From: Candidatus Competibacteraceae bacterium
GTDB taxonomy: Bacteria; Pseudomonadota; Gammaproteobacteria; Competibacterales; Competibacteraceae
Assembly: GCA_003989065.1 (NCBI GenBank)
Contig: RXIW01000021.1
Location: forward strand, 1 to 49,255
Length of the DNA: 49,255 nucleotides
Direction of reading: 5' to 3'
Shown: in pieces, positions 42,936-49,255 of the stretch
Layout of the letters: the number at the start of each line of letters is the position of its first letter
How positions within the stretch are numbered: the first letter of the stretch is position 1
Program-made: the position numbers and the translations under genes
Notes under the pieces: generated by a model
Database searches by the model: none
Seen by the model: the letters and a program-made list of their open reading frames with translations, nothing else
What the model was told of the DNA's origin: nothing

Positions 42936-44954
42936 TCAGGGCAACGAAGATTGCAAGTGATCGCGGGCTTCGTCGGCGCTTTCGTAGATATAGGGCGCCA
43001 GGCCGCGTTGCATCAGCGCCGAGCCCATCTTGGCCCGCAGGAACGAGCTGGTGGTGTAGCGGGTGACGCCGGCGTAGAACCGCTCCACCACCTCCTTGAC
43101 CATGGCGATATAGGCATCGAGCAGTTCGGGGGCGATGCTGAAGCCGTCGTAGTTGACGATGGTGAAGACCTTCTGGTCCAGTGCGCCGACCCGCTCCGCC
43201 ACCAGGGCGCGAATCCGCTCGATCATGTCGGGGCTGCCGATGTGCAGGTTCTCGAAATTGACGAAGAACAGGTGCTGGCGCGGGTTGTAGACCAGGCGCT
43301 GTTCCAGCGGCACGCCGAGTAGATCCTCGCGCAGATTCATCGGCTCCGGTTGGAAGATGCGAGCATCCATCAACGGCAAGGGCTGATGGATCAGGGGTTG
43401 GAAGTCCATCTGAGCTAGGATGTCGCGCTCCAGATCGACGCCGGGCGCGATTTCGCACAATTCCAGACCCTGCGGGCCGAGCTGGAACACGCAGCGCTCG
43501 GTGATGTACAACACCGCCTGCTGGCGCTTGGCGGCGTATTCGCCGCTGAAGGTGCGGTGTTCCACGGTCTCGACGAACTTGCGGAACGAGCCATCCTGCT
43601 GGATCTGCAAACGGCCTTCGCTGACGTTCAGCTGGAAATGCCCAGCGGTGAAGGTGCCGACGAACACCACTTTCTTGGCGTTCTGACTGATGTTGATGAA
43701 CCCACCGGCTCCGGCGATCTTGGGACCGAACTTGCTGACGTTGACGTTGCCCTGGCGGTCGGCCTGGGCCATGCCGAGGAAAGCGATATCCAGGCCGCCG
43801 CCGTCATAGAAGTCGAACTGATACGGTTGGTCGAGGATAGCCTGGGCGTTGACCGCCGCGCCGAAATTCAGACCGCCGGCCGGCACGCCGCCGATCACCC
43901 CCGGTTCGGCGGTCAGGGTCAGCAGGTCGATCATCTTTTCCTCGTTGGTGACATTGGCGATGCCCTCGGGCATGCCGATGCCGAGATTGACCACGCTGTT
44001 GGGCCGCAACTCCAGGGCGGCGCGGCGGGCGATGATCTTGCGCTCGTCCAGCGCCAGCGGCGCGATGGCGGTCACCGGCACCCGGAATTCGCCGCTGTAG
44101 GCAGCGTTGTAGAGGGTGCCGAAGGTTTGCATATGGTGTTCGGGATGCTCGGCCATCACCACGCAATCCACCAGCACTCCCGGCACCTTGACCTGACGCG
44201 AATTGAGCGCGCCGCGCTCGGCGATCCGCTCCACCTGAGCGAGCACCAGACCGCCGGAATTGCGCGCCGCCATGGCGATGGCCAGCACTTCCAGGGTCAA
44301 CGCTTCCCGCTCCATGGTGAGATTGCCGTCGGGGTCGGCGGTGGTGGCGCGGATGATGCCGATATGAATCGGCATGGCCCGGTAGAACAGATACTCCTGG
44401 TCGTCCAGGGTCAGCAACCGCACGATGTCGGTGGTGGTGCGGGCGTTGAGCTTGCCGCCGCCATGGCGCGGATCGACGAAAGTGCCCAGCCCGACCGTGG
44501 ATAGATGGCCGGGCTTATGGGCGGCGGTGTCGCGCAGCAGATGGGCGATCACCCCTTGCGGCAGGTTGTAGGCTTCGATCTGGTCGGCCATGGCCAACTG
44601 GCCCAGCTTGGGGGCCAGTCCCCAATGACCACCGATCACCCGCTGCAGCAGGCCCTGATGGCCCAGATGATTCAGGCCGCGTTCGCTGCCGTCGCCCTGG
44701 CCAGCGGCGTAGATCAGGGTCAGGTTGCGTGGCTGGCCGGGCGCTGCGCCGGTTTGGGCATCGCCGTGCAGGAAGCGTTCCTCGAGCGCGATCAACAGGC
44801 TTTCGGGGACGCCGATGCCGGCGAAACCGCCAGTGGCCACGGTATCGCCGTCGTGAATCAGCCGCACCGCTTCGGCTGCGGTCACGATCTTGCTTTTATC
44901 CGGCGATCCTGTCGTCGAGCTTAGTACGGGGTGTTGGATGGAACGGCTTGCCAT
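42936..44954 (-). CDS. Acyl-CoA:acetate CoA-transferase (YdiF/propionate-type) with C-terminal extension
   Basis: A 672-aa protein. Residues 20-525 match fused alpha/beta family I CoA-transferases of the YdiF type: [39 protein letters not shown], then [20 protein letters not shown], the nucleophile Glu350 in [29 protein letters not shown] and [10 protein letters not shown]. YdiF ends near LMDERLF; here LMDARIF is followed by about 145 more residues ([56 protein letters not shown]). It would move CoA between acetate and other acyl-CoAs. It follows the TerB-like gene by 60 bases. Confidence 0.9.
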   Translation of the reverse strand: MASRSIQHPVLSSTTGSPDKSKIVTAAEAVRLIHDGDTVATGGFAGIGVPESLLIALEERFLHGDAQTGAAPGQPRNLTLIYAAGQGDGSERGLNHLGHQGLLQRVIGGHWGLAPKLGQLAMADQIEAYNLPQGVIAHLLRDTAAHKPGHLSTVGLGTFVDPRHGGGKLNARTTTDIVRLLTLDDQEYLFYRAMPIHIGIIRATTADPDGNLTMEREALTLEVLAIAMAARNSGGLVLAQVERIAERGALNSRQVKVPGVLVDCVVMAEHPEHHMQTFGTLYNAAYSGEFRVPVTAIAPLALDERKIIARRAALELRPNSVVNLGIGMPEGIANVTNEEKMIDLLTLTAEPGVIGGVPAGGLNFGAAVNAQAILDQPYQFDFYDGGGLDIAFLGMAQADRQGNVNVSKFGPKIAGAGGFINISQNAKKVVFVGTFTAGHFQLNVSEGRLQIQQDGSFRKFVETVEHRTFSGEYAAKRQQAVLYITERCVFQLGPQGLELCEIAPGVDLERDILAQMDFQPLIHQPLPLMDARIFQPEPMNLREDLLGVPLEQRLVYNPRQHLFFVNFENLHIGSPDMIERIRALVAERVGALDQKVFTIVNYDGFSIAPELLDAYIAMVKEVVERFYAGVTRYTTSSFLRAKMGSALMQRGLAPYIYESADEARDHLQSSLP

Positions 44955-45014
44955 CGAAATGCTCTCCTCGGGACGTTGAACGAGAACGCAGCCCCGGCCG
45001 GTCGCGCAGCGTGA

Positions 45015-45350
45015 TCAGGCGGACTCGAGTTGCTCGCGCAGGTCCTCCGGGGAAATTTCCCAGTAGTTCAGGACGTGGCTCAGGAAGGCTTTTTCGTTGT
45101 CGTGTACGGCGCCATCGGCCTGAATCAGGCGCGCCAGCATGGCGCAAGTCCAAACCTGCAGTTGCGGCTGGTCGATGCGGTCAAGGCTGGCGTCGATCCG
45201 CTCTTGGTCGAGCAGGGTCTCGCTGATGATCATGGAGTCCACTTCGTAAATCAAATCGATCAGTTGGGCCACCGCATCGAAGGACATCGGCCGAACGATG
45301 AGATTGGAGAAGCGGCCGAGAAGGGGCCTGTCTCGAAGATTCAATGGCAT
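45015..45350 (-). CDS. TerB-like small helical protein
   Basis: A 111-aa all-helical acidic protein with the TerB-like signature AMLARLIQADGAVHDNEKAF and VLNYWEISPEDLREQLE near the C-terminus. TerB-type domains are metal-binding helical modules often attached to other enzymes. The same kind of segment closes the DUF3141 remnant further down this operon. First gene of the leftward CoA-transferase operon by position; the promoter would lie in 45351-45561, where I see no clear hexamers. Confidence 0.65.
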   Translation of the reverse strand: MPLNLRDRPLLGRFSNLIVRPMSFDAVAQLIDLIYEVDSMIISETLLDQERIDASLDRIDQPQLQVWTCAMLARLIQADGAVHDNEKAFLSHVLNYWEISPEDLREQLESA

Positions 45351-45561
45351 TATCCATATGATTTTCAGTAGGATAATGACTTGATCGGGTCTTGGAAAAA
45401 CTCAGGAGAGCGGCGGACAGCGATGAATTGATGGTGATTCGGTTGCAGTTTGAAGAAGGAAAATGGGTCGGCTCCGGCAATGTCAGCCGCTGGAATTTGT
45501 TTGCAACAGATCGGGCGTAACTTGGTCGGATCGATCGTGTCGATGGCAGGGGACGGGAGTG

Positions 45562-46568
45562 ATGGGTCAGGCCGACAGCCTCTCGAAAAGCAGGGCCGAT
45601 GAGGCCAATCGCGTGCTGGTGTGTGGGCTTGGCAGCCTCGGTCAGCTTTGCGTAGCGACCCTGAAAGCGTTCGGGGTGGCGGTGAGCGCCATCGATCTGG
45701 TCAAACCCGTGCTGTGGGAAGTGCCCGGCCTGCCGGACATGCTGGAGCAGTTACTCATCGCCGATTGTCGTCAGGCCGGTGTACTGGAGCAGATGGGCAT
45801 CGATCGCTGCCGCGCGGTGTTGCTGGTGACCGGCAACGAACGGATGAATCTGGAATGCGCCTTCGCGGTGCGCGCGCTGAATCCGCAGGCGCGCCCTGTT
45901 GTTCCAACATGCGTTGCCCGACCATAGCCTATGGGACAGTTTCGACACCACGGCGATCCTGTTGCTGGGCGGGTTTGGCGATGTCTTCGGCGGGTTGGGC
46001 TGTTCAGCCTATTGCTGACCTTCGTCGGGATCGCCTTTTGCGGTTTGCTGTACGGCTTGATCACCGAGCAGTTGTTGTCGATCTGGGCCTGTTCCGGATG
46101 GGCGAGCAAACCGTGCTGGTGGCCGCCGAATACGCGGTCGAGGACGGCGACACCCTGTGCGGCCGCCTGCTGGCGGAAGTGGCCTATGGCTACGGCGTCA
46201 CCCCGCTGCTCTGCCGACCCCACGATCATGCCCCACCGATGGTCTTTCCCGTCCACGAATGGCGGCTGGCCGGCGGCGACCAACTGGTGGTGCTGGCCAC
46301 TATCGACAGCCTGCAACGAATCGAGCGCGGGGAGGTCATTGCGCCCGACTGCCGGGTGATGGTGGAGCGCGCCTTGAACGCCGATGCAGCGTTCGCCGGC
46401 GGCAACCTGATCGCTCAGATCGTGGGCTGCGATCTGAGCGAAGCGCGCTAGGTGATGGAGCAGCTCCCGACGCCCATTCCAGGTCTGCTATACCGTCATC
46501 AGGCCCGCCATCTGATTCGGCAGCTCAGCCGGGTGCGAGTGTATTACCGCCCCATGATGCCCGCCTGA
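45562..46568 (+). pseudogene. Frameshifted TrkA-N (RCK) potassium-channel-type gene
   Basis: The first frame from 45562 is a TrkA-N Rossmann domain (ANRVLVCGLGSLGQLCVATL; RAVLLVTGNERMNLECAFAV), then stops. Reading continues in frame 2 at about 45896-45990 (FQHALPDHSLWDSFDTTAIL), back in frame 1 to about 46075 (LLLTFVGIAFCGLLYGLITEQ, a possible membrane helix), then in frame 3 from about 46080 (GEQTVLVAAEYAVEDGDTLC; RLAGGDQLVVLATIDSLQRI, a TrkA-C domain). A TAG at 46449 interrupts this, but the frame goes on (LYRHQARHLIRQLSRVRVYY) to the stop at 46566. Three frameshifts and one nonsense codon make it a pseudogene of a channel or transporter regulator. Confidence 0.8.
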
Positions 46569-46606
46569 TTCCTGTTCATCCATTCGCCACAAGCACGAAG
46601 ATCGCC

Positions 46607-47641
46607 ATGACGCTCAGTAACAAATCGCTGCTGGAGACCCGGTTTCGTCCCACTCTGCATGGTTTGATCTGCGGGTTCGCGATGCAACCCGACCAAAGCA
46701 TTCAAACCTTGGGAGGGGATGAGTTGCGCAGCGCCTTGGACCGACCGGGAACGGTGGTCTGGTTGCATTTCAATGTCCGGGTTGGGCAGTCTCGCGACTG
46801 GATCGCCCGTTGCGACCATTTGTCCGAAGCCGCACGCCGGTTCTTGCTGGAGCACGACGATCGCAAGCGGATCGAGCAGACCGGGGAGACGCTGCTGGGG
46901 GTGATCAGCGACGTCCGCCACGATTTCGATCTGGATGACTTCGATCCCGAACACATCGCCTCCCTGCGTTTTTACATGGACGCTAGCTGCGTGATCAGCA
47001 CCCGGTTACAGCCCTGCAGCACCGCCGATCAGCTGCGCACCGAGATCAAGCAGGGCCACTATTTCGACAGCACCGCTAAATTGCTGGTCCACCTGTTCGA
47101 CTCGCAGGTGACCCGACTGGGCGAGACCATCGAGCGCGTGCGGGTGATGTTGGACGATATCGAGGATGAAGTGCTGGCCGGCCGGGTGCGCGGGCAGCAT
47201 GCCCAACTGGGCAGTATCCGCCGGCTGGCGGTTCGGCTGAACCATCACTTCGGCCCCGAGCATCGCATGCTGCAGCGCCTGTGTCGGCGGTTACCGAACT
47301 GGTTCGGTGAGGTCGATACCGCGGCCTTGCAGGATGTGGCGGAAGAGTTTCGCGAACTGGTCGACGATCTGACCGAAACCCAGGAGCGCGCCAAGCTGTT
47401 GCAGGAAGAGTTGGCCGCCCGACTGGCGGAGCAGACCAACAGCAATCTCTACATCTTGTCGGTCTTTACCGCCGTCCTGTTGCCGCCCAGCCTGATCGCC
47501 GGCATCTTCGGTATGAATGTGATGGGGGTGCCGGGAGTGCAGGATGGGGGCGATATGGCGTTCTGGTGGGTGATGCTGGGTATGGGGGCGATTTCGGGCC
47601 TGATTCTCCTGCTATTGGCCTATTGGCGGCGGTTGTTCTGA
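46607..47641 (+). CDS. CorA/ZntB-type divalent cation transporter
   Basis: Start at 46607 gives 344 aa. A large cytoplasmic domain is rich in charged helices (QVTRLGETIERVRVMLDDIE) and ends in two membrane helices, with the conserved GMN motif between them (LIAGIFGMNVMGVPG). Members move Mg2+, Co2+ or, in ZntB, Zn2+; length and the N-terminal pattern are closer to ZntB, but the ion cannot be told from sequence. It follows the TrkA-N pseudogene by 38 bases. Confidence 0.9.
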   Translation: MTLSNKSLLETRFRPTLHGLICGFAMQPDQSIQTLGGDELRSALDRPGTVVWLHFNVRVGQSRDWIARCDHLSEAARRFLLEHDDRKRIEQTGETLLGVISDVRHDFDLDDFDPEHIASLRFYMDASCVISTRLQPCSTADQLRTEIKQGHYFDSTAKLLVHLFDSQVTRLGETIERVRVMLDDIEDEVLAGRVRGQHAQLGSIRRLAVRLNHHFGPEHRMLQRLCRRLPNWFGEVDTAALQDVAEEFRELVDDLTETQERAKLLQEELAARLAEQTNSNLYILSVFTAVLLPPSLIAGIFGMNVMGVPGVQDGGDMAFWWVMLGMGAISGLILLLLAYWRRLF

Positions 47642-47672
47642 GTCATTTCCGGGTACGACACATCTGGAGTGT

Positions 47673-48092
47673 CTATTTGGAGCCTTCTTTCACGGTCAGT
47701 CGTTGTCCAACGGAACCGGCATAAAAGACTACGATCTTTACCGGCACAGTACCGACATTGCGACCATTGTGCAGCGTATCTACAACCTCGGCCAGTGCAT
47801 CCCCTGCTTTGAGCTGTTTGGTGGCGCCACTCTTCAACTGAACTTCCAACTCGCCTTCCAGCACCATGCCGAAGGAAGGGACTGGATGTAGGTGCCAGCC
47901 GGTTTCTCCACCGGGGGCAATCTCGATCGTCATGCCAGTGATTTCCGGTTTGCCGGTTGGATATTGGATGGGCTGGCCATCCCAGCTGGAATCGGTCTTC
48001 AATATCGTTTTTACACTGACGGTAGACGATTGCTCTAATGCAAAAGCGCTCGTCATGCAGAGTAACGACAGAAGGAGGACATATTTTTTCAT
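47673..48092 (-). CDS. Periplasmic cupin-domain protein
   Basis: The ATG at 48092 starts a clean signal peptide (MKKYVLLLSLLCMTSAFALE); the in-frame region upstream to 48236 lacks one. The mature about 120-aa protein is a single cupin: first motif GWHLHPVPSFGMVLEGELEV, second motif KAGDALAEVVDTLHNGRNVG, with His ligands for a metal. Function unknown; secreted cupins of this size often bind small ligands. It is convergent with the CorA gene, 31 bases apart. GTCTCGGG-like sequence only before the start, so translation signals are weak. Confidence 0.8.
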   Translation of the reverse strand: MKKYVLLLSLLCMTSAFALEQSSTVSVKTILKTDSSWDGQPIQYPTGKPEITGMTIEIAPGGETGWHLHPVPSFGMVLEGELEVQLKSGATKQLKAGDALAEVVDTLHNGRNVGTVPVKIVVFYAGSVGQRLTVKEGSK

Positions 48093-48335
48093 TGTCTCGG
48101 GTTCCGGTTCTTGAAATTGATCATGCGTTCGCGTTGATGGGGTGACGGATAAACGTTCGCAACGACCTGACACGTCCGATCTGACGGCACTTACTCTAAG
48201 AGCGGCTGACGCCTTTCTGGGATTCTCCCTTCTCATAAATCATTTTGGGCGGACCCGTAGGCTGGATGATGCGAAGAGGGTAGGCTAAACTTCTGTCCTT
48301 ATCCGATTAGATGCGTAATTGACGAAGTAGCTTGT

Positions 48336-49115
48336 TTAACGTTTAAGCTCAACACTCACGGGATAATGGTCACTAAATCCTGCTATGTCCCTCTCAGTCG
48401 GCTTAATGCCAAACTTTCTTGGTCCAGTTTTTTGTGGGTGCGACATTATGGTAATAGCCTCAATCCGTGCCTCACTATGTTGTTTCCACCCACTTTCCCC
48501 ACTGACAATTCCGCGACTTACCATAATTTGGTCTAGCATATTCCATTGACTATTGTAGATGTGAGATCCCCCACCTGAGGCAAGAATGGGCCACATGAGA
48601 TTTAGCAAATAGGGATTTCTCCCGTTTATTACTCGACGGCTATCATTTACCGAGAGTGCATATTCTGTAATTGATCGATTAAATGGCTCATCATTGAAAT
48701 CCCCAAGCACAACAATGGCGACATCATCGCCAAGTTCCTGCTGAATTCGCTCAACCCAGTACGATAGTGTTTCTCCTGCGGTCATTCGATATGGTTCAGA
48801 TTCGTATTGTCCAGCCGTTCTGGATGGCCAGTGGTTTCCGATCATCACGACAGTTTGTCCATCAATATCAAAATTGACCTGAAACAGCTCGCGCGTTGCG
48901 TATCGCTTGACCACCCAATGTTGATACATTGTGTCTGGTGATGTGCTGGCAATCGTTGGGTCGTAAAGAAAAGCAACGTCAATTCCTCTATTGTCACTGG
49001 TATCTGCATGCGCAATCTGATACGTACGTCCACCATCGCTAGCAATTTTTTCACTGAGCTTGGTAAGAACGTTTTTACTTTCGATTTCGCATACACCTAA
49101 GAAGCTGTATAAAAA
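48336..49115 (-). pseudogene. 5'-truncated endonuclease/exonuclease/phosphatase-family gene
   Basis: EEP-fold motifs are clear: LGVCEIESKNVLTKLSEKI (metal-binding Glu), NRGIDVAFLYDP, MIGNHWPSRTAG (Asn/His), VVLGDFNDEPF (Asp/Asn) and the C-terminal FSDHYPVSVEL (Asp-His). The frame is open only to 49115, where a stop precedes FLYSFLG; the first about 60-90 residues with the N-terminal Asn and the signal peptide are missing, and no plausible start exists except an internal ATG at 48929 that would omit the first catalytic block. Lower GC than the surrounding genes. The 49116-49255 end shows no homologous continuation. Confidence 0.75.
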
Positions 49116-49255
49116 TCAATGACTAAAGAAATTCCAAATTTAATTCTAAATTTCCTCTTGTTATTTCTGCTACAGAGGCGGTTTTTTTGCAAAGCTGTCG
49201 TAACATCAAGCGACCCGAAGTCACATAAACCATGCTAGCACTCGAAGCCGGGTTT

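Noticed and set aside
45621..46451. 276-codon frame as an intact gene
   Set aside because: Its first half is Arg/Ser/Cys-rich and only the second half is homologous to TrkA-C; it is part of the frameshifted gene.
1..49255. CRISPR arrays, rRNA and tRNA genes
   Set aside because: No regularly spaced repeats, and no cloverleaf or GGTTCGAATCC-type arm seen in any intergenic gap.

Overview
This is a GC-rich bacterial chromosome segment, most likely gammaproteobacterial. The miaB-ybeZ-ybeY-ybeX/corC-lnt order is the typical gammaproteobacterial one. A complete class III polyhydroxyalkanoate (PHA) locus, together with an acetate/CoA-transfer operon, suggests an organism that stores carbon as PHA; a relative of the Competibacteraceae or the purple sulfur bacteria would fit. 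That placement is inferred from gene content only. No rRNA, tRNA or CRISPR array was found.

Layout. 0-4.3 kb: an edge-truncated unknown gene, an ion-transporter-like permease, a glycine-zipper lipoprotein and a BepA-type M48 metalloprotease. 4.4-8.9 kb: the PHA locus, with phaE-phaC rightward, then phaR, phaB and phaA leftward from a clear promoter upstream of phaA. 9.1-14.4 kb: a phytase/esterase-like secreted protein, a phenylacetate-CoA ligase with its ACT-domain partner, a PerM-type permease, a CDP-alcohol phosphatidyltransferase and a zinc-ribbon protein. 14.6-20.6 kb: the leftward miaB-lnt cluster, with a lytic transglycosylase lipoprotein at its end. 20.6-24.5 kb: a decayed PIN-like gene, an AAA-ATPase/PD-(D/E)XK protein, sohB and ssb. 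24.5-29.2 kb: a YajR-type exporter divergent from an iron operon (ferritin-like protein, feoA, feoB, Cys-rich FeoB partner) that has a promoter overlapped by a Fur-box-like palindrome. 29.2-31 kb: cbpA-cbpM-trxC, with a near-consensus sigma-32 promoter.

31.2-38.3 kb has an accessory flavour: a hipBA toxin-antitoxin pair, an unknown 156-aa protein, the carboxynorspermidine polyamine pathway, a lysine-rich protein with a palindromic promoter region, a DUF2971 protein and an AT-rich stretch with no convincing gene. 38.3-45.4 kb: a CBS-domain protein, then a leftward operon (TerB-like protein, CoA-transferase with an extra C-terminal domain, N-terminally truncated DUF3141 gene, MaoC-phosphotransacetylase fusion, ackA) ending at a strong terminator. 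45.5-49.3 kb holds a heavily frameshifted TrkA-N gene, a CorA transporter, a periplasmic cupin and a 5'-truncated, AT-richer endonuclease/exonuclease/phosphatase gene.

How they fit together: phaA/phaB make 3-hydroxybutyryl-CoA, PhaEC polymerises it and PhaR controls granule-associated functions. The 39-45 kb operon would interconvert acetate, acetyl-phosphate and acyl-CoAs that feed or drain the same pool. Several genes are visibly broken (DUF5615-like, DUF3141, TrkA-N, EEP), so the window mixes stable core clusters with eroding accessory DNA. I found no clearly new system. The most interesting leads are the promoter logic (Fur, sigma-32, the hipB hairpin, the terminator in front of phaR), the short PhaE, and the CoA-transferase operon with its TerB-like modules.
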